Below are positions 51,201 through 60,052 of a stretch of 64,000 bases of DNA, piece after piece. Origin of the DNA: Neopusillimonas aromaticivorans (GTDB lineage: Bacteria > Pseudomonadota > Gammaproteobacteria > Burkholderiales > Burkholderiaceae_B). The notes beneath the pieces are model-generated. The model did no database searches and was not told where the DNA came from. It saw nothing but the letters and a program-made list of their open reading frames with translations. The stretch is from positions 1,922,001 through 1,986,000 of the forward strand of contig NZ_CP128233.1 in assembly GCF_030344915.1 (NCBI RefSeq), in the 5' to 3' direction. The first letter of the stretch is position 1. Each line of letters opens with the position of its first letter. The position numbers and the translations under genes were made by a program.

Positions 51201-52146
51201 CACCATCGGCAAGCCGCCCCTTCGCGAGCAGGTCATTCATTTCGTCAACAAGAAAATGCCGGGTGGCTTGCCCAAGCAAACCGCACGCAAGTTGCTTGAT
51301 ATTGAAGACGCCAACTACGTGCCCATCATTCGTAATCCGGCAGTAACCAGCGCTGATACCGAAGCAGTGTTCTATTTCCCGGGGTGTGGCTCTGAACGCC
51401 TGTTCTCGCAGGTCGGGCTGGCCACGCAGGCCATGCTCTGGCATGCCGGGGTGCAAACGGTTCTGCCGCCGGGTTATTTGTGCTGTGGTTATCCGCAGCG
51501 TGGCAATGGCATGACCGACAAGGCTGAAAAGATCATCACGGATAACCGGGTCTTGTTTCACCGGGTCGCCAATACGCTCAACTACCTCGATATCAAAACC
51601 GTCGTGGTCAGTTGCGGTACTTGCTACGATCAGCTGGCCGGGTACGAATTTGAAAAAATCTTCCCGGGTTGTCGTCTGATCGATATCCACGAATACCTGC
51701 TTGAAAAAGGCATGAAGCTTGACGGCGTGACCGGTAGCCGGTACATGTACCACGACCCGTGCCATACCCCCATGAAGCTGCAAGACCCGATGAAAACGGT
51801 CAAGGCTTTGGTGGGTGAAGAAGCCATCAAGACGGATCGCTGCTGTGGTGAATCCGGCACGCTGGCGGTTACCCGCCCCGATGTCTCCACTCAGGTACGC
51901 TTCCGCAAGCAAGAAGAGTTGTTGAAAAATACCGTCCAGATTCGCGATGACGGCTATCAGGGCCAGGTCAAGATCCTGACGTCGTGTCCATCTTGTTTGC
52001 AGGGTCTGTCACGTTACGAGGGCGACACGGGCATGCAGGCCGACTACATTGTGGTCGAGATGGCGCGCCATGTGTTGGGTGAGTCGTGGCTGGAAGACTA
52101 CGTGAAGGTTGCGAACGCCGGCGGTATTGAGCGGGTTCTGGTGTAA
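48205..52146 (+). CDS. DUF3683 / FAD-linked oxidase / Fe-S (GlcD-GlcF-like) fusion dehydrogenase, three frameshifts
   Basis: Giant fusion of about 1,314 residues after repair. A DUF3683 region (about 1-190; REIPYNYTSFSDREIVARLL) leads into a PCMH/FAD_binding_4 domain (PRG-GTGYTGGAIPLTWRSV, SCVGGNVAMNAGGKKAVLWG), an FAD-oxidase C-terminal domain (HMHAGDGNVHTNIPVN, GEHGIGLTKFEF), then two 4Fe-4S motifs (CLRCGKCKPVCSTHVP near 848; CTVCHKCYNPCPVDID near 911) and CCG domains (PGCGSERLF near 1058, CGTCYDQL, CCGESGTL). This resembles D-lactate/2-hydroxyacid dehydrogenases feeding quinone. One G is missing in each of 48847-48849, 48867-48872 and 50167-50170. Substrate unknown. Confidence 0.87.
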
Positions 52147-52150
52147 GCCC

Positions 52151-52202
52151 TGAAAAAGTGGGTTGCTGTGCCGCGATGCAGCGCTGCAACCCCACTTTTT
52201 CA
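52151..52202. terminator. bidirectional terminator between the flavoprotein and phoR
   Basis: Long inverted repeat GAAAAAGTGGG-TTGC / GCAA-CCCCACTTTTTC with a 16-base loop that itself pairs (GCTG..CAGC). T runs follow on both strands. Confidence 0.85.
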
Positions 52203-52220
52203 ATGCTGCAAGAACCCGGT

Positions 52221-53545
52221 TCAGTATTCAGGGCGTTTGGGATGCGTTTGCCTCGGGGGGTGACAAACCCGGCTGGCGGCAAACTCAAGCGCAAAAATAC
52301 TGCCGGCGCCCAGTCGGCTTTGAATCGTCAGTTCGGCGTTGTGACGCATGGCCACGTGCTTGGTAATGGCCAACCCAAGGCCAGTGCCGCCGGTAGAGCG
52401 CGAGCGGCCGCGGTCAACCCGGTAGAAGCGTTCGGTCAGGCGTGGCAGGTCTTGGGGCGAAACGCCGATGCCGGTATCCTGAACCGAGTAGCAGGCCAGC
52501 CCTTGTTCGGTTTTGTACCAGCTGACGGTAATGGTGCCGTCTTTAGGGGTATAGCGCACGGCATTGGTCAGCAGGTTGCTGACGGCTGAAACCAGTTCGG
52601 TTTCAATACCCATGATGCACAGGTTTTCGTCAATGTTTTCAACAAAGACATGCTGCTCAGCGGACAGCAAGTGGGCCTGCTGAAGCGCCTTGTGGATCAC
52701 TTCGCTCATTTGCACCGGAAGCCCCGCCTGTGTCGGCGACGATTCCAGGGTGGATAAGGTCAGCAAGTCGGCCACTATCGCCTGCATGCGTTTGGCCTGG
52801 GTGATCATCAGATCAAGGTAATGCTGGCGCTGTTCGTCGCTGATGTCTTCGCGCGGGATGTCGTACAAGGTTTCCAGGAAGCCCAGCAGGACGGTTAGCG
52901 GGGTGCGCAGCTCGTGCGATACGTTGGCCACGAAATCTTTCCGTGTGGTTTCCAGCTTCTCGACCTGCGTGATGTCGCGTGTGACCAGCAGGTAGTGACC
53001 GATGCCATAGCGGGTCAGCTGCACCAGCAGGGTGCGTTCGACATTACCGGCGCTGTGGTGAAGCACCAGCGGTTCGGGCCATCGTTGTTGCTGGGCATAC
53101 TTGCCAAATTCGGGGGCACGCAGAATGTTGAATATGCTGTGACCGCGGTCTGTGGCCAGGTTCAAGCCGGTGTGAGTGCTGGCGGTACGGTTGCACCAGG
53201 TCACCCGCTTTTCCTGGTCCAGCGTGACAGCGCCATCGGGCAGGGCCTCGGCGGCTTGCAGGATGCTGTCGACATCTTGTTCAAGTTCGGCAATGATGGC
53301 GCTATCGCGCCGTAGCTGGCGATAAATTGGCGCCAGGACTTCGTCCCATGGGCCTACCGATGGAGGGGTGGCGCTGAGAGGTCTGCGACCCATTTTCTGA
53401 TTTGAGCCAGTTGCGTGCCACTGACCAGAATCATGGCGGTCATGCCCAGTGTGGTCACGACCCAGCCTGCTGTTGCCGTTGTAAAGTAACCGACAGCACA
53501 GCCCAGCAGGCCCAGGGCAATCAGGGAGAAAATGGTTTTGGGCAT
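52221..53545 (-). CDS. phoR: phosphate-regulon sensor kinase PhoR, one frameshift
   Basis: Membrane histidine kinase of about 441 residues. Two hydrophobic N-terminal stretches (TIFSLIALGLLGCAVGYFTT, AGWVVTTLGMTAMILVSG) precede a PAS-like region (ILQAAEALPDGAVTLDQEKR, VTWCNRTASTHTGLN). The HisKA box is FVANVSHELRTPLTVLLGFL and the HATPase boxes are SNLLTNAVRYTP, QDTGIGV and GTGLGLAITKHV. The frame changes near 53375-53390; one missing base reconnects the membrane part (IRKWVAD) to LSATPPSVGPWDE. It follows phoB after 2 bases. PhoB/PhoR controls phosphate uptake; no pst genes lie in the window. Confidence 0.92.
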
Positions 53546-53547
53546 GG

Positions 53548-54263
53548 TCAGGCGCTTTGAGCCTTCGTGGTCTGGGGCAGCTGGACGGCAAAACGGTAGC
53601 CCGCACCGCGCACGGTTTCAATATGGTTTTCGTGGCCGCTGGGTTCCAGGGCTTTGCGCAGGCGACGGATATGAACGTCGACGGTACGCTCTTCAACAAA
53701 AACGTGGTCACCCCACACCTGGTCCAGCAGCTGGGCGCGTGAAAAAACGCGCTCGGTGTGCGTCATGAAAAAGTGCAGCAGGCGGAATTCGGTCGGCCCG
53801 ACCGTCAGAGACAGGCCATTGCCCGTGACGCGGTGCGTGGCCGGATCCAGCTTCAGGGTGCCGATCTGGATGACATCGTCGGTTAGCTGGGGGGCACGTC
53901 GGCGTAGTACGGCCTTGATGCGGGCCATCAGCTCTTTAGGTGAAAAAGGCTTGGTGATGTAGTCATCGGCGCCGGCTTCGAGGCCTTCGATTTTGTCATT
54001 TTCGGCGCCTTTGGCGGTCAGCATGATGACCGGCACCTGGCGTGTTCGTTCATCAGCGCGCAGTTTTTGGCCAGAGTGATGCCCGAGGCGCCGGGCAGCA
54101 TCCAGTCCAGCAAGATCAGGTCAGGCAGTTCGGCGCGAATCAGTGTCTGGGCTTGTTCGGCGTCGAAGGCGCGCAGCACCTTGTGACCCGCAAATGACAG
54201 ATTGACAGAGATCAGCTCCTGGATGGCGGGTTCGTCTTCGACGACCAAGATGGTTGTGCTCAT
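53548..54263 (-). CDS. phoB: phosphate-regulon response regulator PhoB, one frameshift
   Basis: OmpR-type regulator, about 238 residues. Receiver: TILVVEDEPAIQELISVNLS, phosphoacceptor LILLDWMLPGASG, VIMLTAKGAENDKIEGLEAG and DDYITKPFSPKEL. The C-terminal winged helix has GPTEFRLLHFFMTHTERVFS, QLLDQVWGDHVFVEERTVDV and HIRRLRKALEPSG. One A on the coding strand is missing in the run 54064-54068 (between TLAKK and LRADERTRQVP). It starts divergently from ubiE and is followed by phoR. Confidence 0.94.
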
Positions 54264-54290
54264 GGCTCAAGGGATAAAATAACCAAAGAA

Positions 54291-54320
54291 GCTTCAATAT
54301 TATGGCTTCAATGTTTCAAG
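54291..54320. repeat. direct repeats in the phoB-ubiE divergent region
   Basis: GCTTCAAT occurs at 54291-54298 and 54305-54312, followed by the similar GTTTCAAG at 54313-54320. Not the usual 11-base spacing of pho boxes. Could be a regulatory site for phoB or ubiE. Confidence 0.3.
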
Positions 54321-54396
54321 TTTGTGAAAATTGCCATCTGGACGTTGTTGTGCCGCTTGCCGGCCAGCCTGCCAGACATCGGATACCATACGCGCT

Positions 54397-55173
54397 ATGC
54401 AAAACACATCATCTAACCCGCAGGGCAGTTCTGGTAGCGGCCCCACCACGCATTTCGGCTATAAAACCGTGGCCGAAGCCGAAAAAGCCGCCAAAGTTGC
54501 CGAAGTGTTTCACTCGGTAGCCCAACGCTACGACATTATGAACGATCTGATGTCAGCGGGGCTGCACCGCGCCTGGAAGGCATTCACCATTGCCCGCGCC
54601 GATGTTCGCCCAGGCATGAAGGTGCTGGACATTGCCGGCGGCACCGGAGACCTGGCCAAGGCGTTTGCCCGCAAGGCCGGGGCGACCGGAGAAGTTTGGT
54701 TGACCGATATCAATGACTCCATGCTGCGGGTAGGGCGCGACCGTCTGATTGACAAAGGCCTTGTGTTGCCAACAGCCGTATGCGACGCCGAAAAACTGCC
54801 ATTCCCCGATGGCCATTTTGATCGCGTCAGCGTGGCCTTTGGTCTGCGTAACATGACGCACAAAGACGTTGCGCTGTCTGAAATGCGTCGTGTGCTCAAG
54901 CCGGGTGGCAAGTTGCTGGTGCTTGAGTTTTCGCAAGTGGCCAAGCCATTGGCACCCGCTTACGATTGGTATTCTTTCAAGGTGTTGCCGTGGTTGGGCA
55001 AAAAGGTGGCGGGTGACGAAGACAGCTACCGCTACCTGGCGGAATCCATTCGCATGCATCCTGACCAGGAAACGCTGGCAGCCATGATGAAAGACGTCGG
55101 CTTCGAGCGCGTGCGCTATTTCAATTTGACGGCAGGTCTGGTCGCCTTGCACGAGGGTGTGAACCTGGGTTGA
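54397..55173 (+). CDS. ubiE: ubiquinone/menaquinone methyltransferase UbiE
   Basis: C-methyltransferase of ubiquinone synthesis (DDMQH2 formation), 258 residues from ATG 54397 (MQNTSSNPQG); an upstream in-frame start would add a cysteine-rich stretch not seen in the family. Motifs: RYDIMNDLMSAGLHRAWKAF, VLDIAGGTGDLAKAFARKAG, DRVSVAFGLRNMTHKDVALS, and YRYLAESIRMHPDQETLAAM. It opens a run ubiE-Tim44-like-ubiJ-ubiB, the known ubiE-ubiJ-ubiB cluster with an inserted gene. The frame is intact. Confidence 0.96.
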   Translation: MQNTSSNPQGSSGSGPTTHFGYKTVAEAEKAAKVAEVFHSVAQRYDIMNDLMSAGLHRAWKAFTIARADVRPGMKVLDIAGGTGDLAKAFARKAGATGEVWLTDINDSMLRVGRDRLIDKGLVLPTAVCDAEKLPFPDGHFDRVSVAFGLRNMTHKDVALSEMRRVLKPGGKLLVLEFSQVAKPLAPAYDWYSFKVLPWLGKKVAGDEDSYRYLAESIRMHPDQETLAAMMKDVGFERVRYFNLTAGLVALHEGVNLG

Positions 55174-55267
55174 GCCCTTTGGCTTGAGATATCTTTCAGC
55201 TTCTAGTAAGATTGTGCGCTACCAGGCAGTTATTGCCTTGCAATCTTTGGTTCGGAGCTTAAACATT

Positions 55268-56231
55268 ATGTCTCGACGCTTTTCCCGTTTTCTGGCTGTC
55301 GCCTTGCTGGCCGTTTCCACGGTCGGTATGGTAGCTGTCTCCTTCGATGCCGAGGCCCGTCGCATGGGCGGTGGTTCCAGCTTCGGCCGGCAGTCCAGCA
55401 ATGTTACCCAGCAGCGCCAGGCCACGACGCCACCTGCAGCAACGACCACGCAGCGTAGTGCCTCGTCCGCTGCTCCCGCAGCAGGTGCGGCTGCCGCAGG
55501 TACCGCCGCAAAAAGTGGCATGTCCCGCTTTCTCGGGCCTATCGCCGGCATAGCCGCAGGCACTGGGTATTGCGGCGCTGTTGTCCAGTATGGGCTTGTC
55601 GGGTGCCTTCCTTGAAATGATCTCCAGCTTGCTACTTATCGGCCTGTTGGTGTTTGCCGTGCTCTTTATCGTGCGCCGGTTGCGCGGTGGTGCAGCCACG
55701 CCGGCTGTCCAGGGTGCTGGCGGCATGCAGCGCATGGCCCAGCCTGACGCATGGCAGCCACCCCAGGCACAGCAGCCTGCGTCCGTTGCGCCGGTCACCC
55801 CTGTGGCCTCAGCGGCCGCTTCAGCCGACCCTGCGGATCCGTCCTGGTTTATTCCGGGTGATTTCGACACGCCGACTTTTCTGGCCAATGCCAAGAAGCA
55901 GTTCGCTGAAATCCAGGCCATCTGGGACAGCGGTAATGTTGCCGGTTTGTCCGAATACCTGACCGACGACCTCATCGCCGAAATGAAGCCTCAAATTGAG
56001 GCTCGTGGCGGCAAGGCGGAACACACGGAAATCGTTCTGCTCAATGCCGAGTTGCTGGGTATTGAAACGGTCAGTGGTGGTCACCTGGCCAGCGTTCGCT
56101 ATTCGGGCATGCTGCGCGAAGCGCCCGGTGCCGAGGCCTTCCGCTTCGAGGAAGTCTGGAATCTGTACAAGGCCGACGGTCAGGGCTGGTTGTTGGCCGG
56201 TATCCAGCAAATTCCGGTCGAGGGCCAATAA
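55268..56231 (+). CDS. Tim44-like domain membrane protein, frame disturbed
   Basis: About 320 residues. Signal peptide (FSRFLAVALLAVSTVGMVAV), a low-complexity Ala/Thr/Gln stretch (about 30-95), a membrane helix (LEMISSLLLIGLLVFAVLFI) followed by RRLRGG, a Pro/Ala-rich linker, then a C-terminal Tim44-like domain (FLANAKKQFAEIQAIWDSGN, RFEEVWNLYKADGQGWLLAG). The frame shifts near 55562: removing one A (or adding two bases) joins IAGIAAG to LGIAALLSSMGL. It lies between ubiE and ubiJ in this betaproteobacterial arrangement. Function unknown. Confidence 0.82.
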
Positions 56232-56384
56232 GCTTCTGCGCATGTCGGGGCGGTCTTCATAGGCCGCCATAGGGGCCGGTACCGCACAGCGTTGCGCCCG
56301 GCCTGTTTTTTGTGCAGACCGCAGTGCAGTCAAAAACGTTAAACTTAGGCCTGTATATTTTCCTGTCTCGCGCGCAGGCCGCGC

Positions 56385-57025
56385 GTGCCCATTCATGCTG
56401 CCTTTCCCCCACTTACGACACTTGCCGCTTCGGTGGGTGTTACTGCGCTGAACCGCTTGCTGGGCCGCGAGGCTTGGGCGGCACAGCGTCTAAGCCGTCA
56501 TTCGGGCAAAACCGTCAGGTTGGCGCTGGGCCAGACCTTCGTTTCACTGACCATTGCCAATAACGGGCAGATGCAGGTGGCTGATACCTCCATCGTCCCA
56601 GACGTCACCCTCACCTTACCGGCAGGCCGGCTTGGTCAGATCTTTGATGTGCTTCGTCATAAAGACCCGGAACAATTGGTCGAGGCCATGCACATACAGG
56701 GCGATGCGGGCCTGGCCAATGTGGTGGCTGATCTGGCGCGCAACCTGCGCTGGGATGCTGAATCTGATCTGGCCCGTGTGGTCGGAGATATCCCCGCAGC
56801 GCGGCTGGTCTCCGGGGGCGCGCCATTGCCCAAGGGCTGAAACAAGCCGGCGAGCATTTTGCCGGCAATCTCAGCGAATACCTTACTGAAGAAGAGCCGC
56901 TGGTTGCCGGACGCTACGGCTTTGCCGTCTTGCAGGCCGATTACGCCGCGTTACTGCGGCGGCTCGATCAGCTTGACCAGCGCATGACGCGCCTCGAGAC
57001 ATCGTTGCGTACCCGGAGATCCTGA
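56385..57025 (+). CDS. ubiJ: ubiquinone biosynthesis accessory factor UbiJ (SCP2 domain), one frameshift
   Basis: Lipid-binding scaffold of the Ubi complex, about 213 residues after repair. N-terminal SCP2 domain (FVSLTIANNGQMQVADTSIV, DVTLTLPAGRLGQIFDVLRH, MHIQGDAGLANVVADLARNL, WDAESDLARVVGDIPAARLV) and a C-terminal helical tail ending in a coiled coil (LLRRLDQLDQRMTRLETSLR). One G is missing in the run 56814-56818. GTG start at 56385; the stop overlaps the ubiB start by one base (TGATG). Formerly YigP. Confidence 0.92.
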
Positions 57026-58580
57026 TGCTGACGTTCTTTCGCCTGGTGCGTATTTTGTTTGTTGCGCTGCGCTACCGCCTTGATGAGCTGGTGCTGTCCA
57101 GCATCAAGCATCCGGTTGCCTTTAGCCTGTTGCGTGTGGTGCGCCTGGGGCGTCCGCCGCGTGCCGATCGCGGGGTGCGCTTGCGACTTGCGCTCGAGTC
57201 GCTGGGGCCGATTTTTGTAAAATTCGGGCAGGTGTTGTCGACACGTCGTGACCTGATCCCGCCAGACCTCGCGATCGAATTGGCCCGGTTGCAAGACCGA
57301 GTGCCGCCATTTCCCTCGGATCAGGCTGCTGCCTGTGTACAGGCAGCGCTGGGGGCACCACCGGCAGTGCTTTTCCGCCATTTCGAAAAAGACCCGGTCG
57401 CGTCAGCATCCATCGCCCAGGTGCATTTCGCGGTGTTGCATGATGGCCGCGAGGTAGCGGTCAAAGTATTGCGTCCGGGCATGTTGCGGGTCATTGAAAA
57501 TGATCTTGCGCTGCTGCGTGTGCTGGCCAGTGTGGTTGAGCGCCTGGTGCCTGACAGCCGCCGCCTGAAACCCCGTGAGGCCGTTGCCGAATTTGATGTT
57601 TACCTGCACGATGAACTTGACCTGGTGCGCGAAGCCTCGAATTGCAGCCAGTTGCGCCGAAATTTTGGCCCTGAAACCGGGCGGCAGAATCTTCTGATGG
57701 TGCCTGAGGTCATCTGGGAGTTCACCACGACGACGGTGTTCACCATGGAGCGCATGCGGGGCATTCCGGTCAGCCAGGTCGAACGCTTGCGCGATGCCGG
57801 GGTCGATATCAAGGCGCTGGCACGAACCGGTGTCGAGATCTTTTTCTCTCAGGTCTTTACGGACGGTTTTTTCCATGCCGACATGCATCCGGGCAATATT
57901 TATGTGTCCGATGCACCGGAAACCCTCGGCCGTTATATTGCCCTTGATTTTGGCATCGTGGGCTCGCTCTCCGAGCACGACAAGAACTATCTGGCGCAAA
58001 ACTTTCTGGCGTTTTTCCAGCGTGATTACCGGCGCGTGGCGCAGTTGCATATCGAGTCGGGCTGGGTTCCCCCAATACGCGCGAAGAGGCGCTCGAAGGG
58101 GCGGTGCGCGCCGTCTGTGAACCCTATTTTGATCGCCCTTTGTCCCAGATTTCGTTAGGGCAAGTGTTGCTGCGGCTGTTCCAGACGTCGCGTCGTTTCA
58201 ATGTTGAAATCCAGCCGCAACTGGTGTTGCTGCAAAAAACGCTTCTTAATGTCGAAGGCATGGGTCGAGACCTTGACCCTGATCTTGACCTTTGGAAAAC
58301 GGCCAAGCCCTATCTTGAAAACTGGATGCACGAGCGTATCGGCCTGAAGGGCCTGAAGCGACGCCTTGACCAAGAGGCCGGGCAATGGGCGCAAATGCTG
58401 CCCCAGTTGCCGCGCCTGGTGCACGCCAGCCTGTCGCGCCCTGATGCCATGCCGGGCGTGCAGCATGAATTGCAGCGTTTACGCAAGGCGCAAGAGTTCA
58501 ATAACCGTTTGGTGATGGTCTTTGCCGCAGTGGTTGCGGTTGCCATTGGCGTAGCGATCTGGGCCATGATGGGTCGTTAG
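57025..58580 (+). CDS. ubiB: ubiquinone biosynthesis protein UbiB (ABC1/ADCK-like ATPase), one frameshift
   Basis: Atypical kinase-like ATPase needed for ubiquinone synthesis, about 518 residues. KxGQ motif in LGPIFVKFGQVLSTRRDLIP, the Ala-rich loop in DPVASASIAQVHFAVLHDGR, ADMHPGNIYVSDAPETLGRY and LDFGIVGSLSEHDKNYL. A C-terminal membrane helix is present (LVMVFAAVVAVAIGVAIWAM). One C is missing in the run 58069-58073; repair joins ESGWVPP to NTREEALEGAVRA. It overlaps ubiJ. Confidence 0.95.
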
Positions 58581-58702
58581 CCCAAGTGTTGTTTATCACC
58601 CGGTTTTTTTATCCTGACACAATTTTGCGATGTTTGTGTCGTAGCATCATGCAGTTGTGCCGGTTTTTTTGTTCGTAGTGTGTTGTTAAAAGAGAGATGA
58701 CT
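58581..58702. promoter_or_regulatory. intergenic region before the ferritin-like gene
   Basis: 122 bases without a gene. The sequence CCGGTTTTTTT occurs twice (about 58602-58612 and 58659-58669). The AAAAGAGAG ribosome site lies at 58688-58696. No clear promoter hexamers. Confidence 0.35.
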
Positions 58703-59569
58703 ATGCTTTACCCAGAATTGTTCAAGTCAATGGAAGCGGTGCGCTGGAATATGGCCACTGATATTCCATGGGATGATTTCGATGGCAGCAAACTCTCCGA
58801 TGATCAGGCCTACACGATCAAGATGAACGCCATCACCGAGTGGGCGGCGTTGCCGGCCACGGAAATGTTTTTGCGTGACAACCGTGATGACAGCGATTTT
58901 TCTGCTTTCATGTCGGTATGGTTCTTTGAAGAGCAAAAGCATTCGCTGGTGCTCATGGAGTACCTGCGTCGTTTTCGCCCCGAACTTGTGCCGACCGAAG
59001 AAGAGCTGCACAAGGTCCGTTTCGAGTTTGACCCGGCGCCGCCGCTGGAAACTCTGATGCTGCATTTTTGCGGCGAAATTCGTCTGAATCACTGGTACCG
59101 GCGTGCCGGCGAGTGGCACACCGAACCTGTGATCAAAGCCATTTATCAAACTATTGCCCACGACGAAGCGCGTCATGCCGGTGCGTATCTGCGTTACATG
59201 AAGCGCGCCTTGCTGAGCCGTGGCGAAGCCATTGGTCAACAGGCACGCCTGGCGTTTTCAAAAATCGGGGTCTTGATGGCCTCGGCGCATCGCACGCCGC
59301 AAGCCCTGCATCCCACCAACCTTCACGTCAACAAAGAGCTGTTTCCCCAAGATACGGTGCAGTCCAAGGTGCCGTCGCCGGGTTGGCTTGAAAACTGGCT
59401 TGATCATCAAATTCATTTTGATAAAGACTGGGAAGGCAAGGTCAGTTCACGCATTTTGCATAACTTGTCGTTGCTTATGGACAGCAGTTTCAAGACCGTG
59501 CAAGATCTGAATCGCTACCGTAAAGAATTGACGCGTTCGGTGGCGCCGGTTATCCAGACCCCGGTTTAA
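58703..59569 (+). CDS. ferritin-like diiron protein of unknown function
   Basis: About 288 residues, predicted all-helical and soluble with no signal peptide. Glutamates and E-x2-H motifs typical of ferritin-like diiron sites are seen: ITEWAALPATEMF, FFEEQKHSLVL (E-x2-H), FCGEIRLNHWY and IAHDEARHAGAYL (E-x2-H). That two-by-two arrangement is the diiron ligand pattern of the ferritin/acyl-ACP desaturase group. ATG 58703 fits the AAAAGAGAG site better than ATG 58697. rfaE2 starts 4 bases after its stop, so they may be co-transcribed, though a link to heptose synthesis is not evident. The frame is intact. Confidence 0.72.
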   Translation: MLYPELFKSMEAVRWNMATDIPWDDFDGSKLSDDQAYTIKMNAITEWAALPATEMFLRDNRDDSDFSAFMSVWFFEEQKHSLVLMEYLRRFRPELVPTEEELHKVRFEFDPAPPLETLMLHFCGEIRLNHWYRRAGEWHTEPVIKAIYQTIAHDEARHAGAYLRYMKRALLSRGEAIGQQARLAFSKIGVLMASAHRTPQALHPTNLHVNKELFPQDTVQSKVPSPGWLENWLDHQIHFDKDWEGKVSSRILHNLSLLMDSSFKTVQDLNRYRKELTRSVAPVIQTPV

Positions 59570-59573
59570 CATC

Positions 59574-60052
59574 ATGGGCGTGCGTTTCGAAGCCAAGATA
59601 CTGTCGCGCGCCGAGTGTGAGGCGGCGGTGCGTTCCGGCAAGCTGGCGCGGCCGCTGGTGTTCACGAATGGTGTGTTTGACATTCTGCATCGAGGCCACG
59701 TCAGCTATCTCGACGAGGCGGCCCAGTTGGGTGCAACGCTGGTGGTGGCCGTTAATACTGATGCGTCGGTGAAGCGGCTGGGGAAGGGGATGACCGGCCG
59801 GTTAATCACCAGGATGATCGTCAGGCCTTGCTGGCCGCACTGGAAAGCGTCAGCTGTGTCACGGTCTTCGATGAAGACACCCCGCAAGCCCTGATAGAAG
59901 CCCTGCGCCCCGATGTGATTGTAAAAGGGGTGACTACAACATGGAAACCCTGCCCGAAACAGCCAGTGTACGTAGCTGGGGGGCGAGGCCGTGGCGATTC
60001 CGTTTCGTTTCGATCGCTCCACCACAGCCCTGCTGAAGAAGGTCAGGGGTAG
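59574..60052 (+). CDS. rfaE2: D-beta-D-heptose 1-phosphate adenylyltransferase (RfaE2/HldC), four frameshifts
   Basis: Activates heptose 1-phosphate to ADP-heptose for LPS core. The nucleotidyltransferase motif FTNGVFDILHRGHVSYLDEA has the H-x-G-H element, followed by VVAVNTDASVKRLGKG-DDRP and ALRPDVIVKGGDYN. It is the stand-alone cytidylyltransferase-like domain, about 160 residues after repair, without the kinase half of HldE. One G is missing in each of the runs 59786-59789, 59927-59930, 59978-59983 and 60046-60049; the last restores the ending LLKKVRG. It overlaps the convergent tolC end by 10 bases. Confidence 0.85.
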
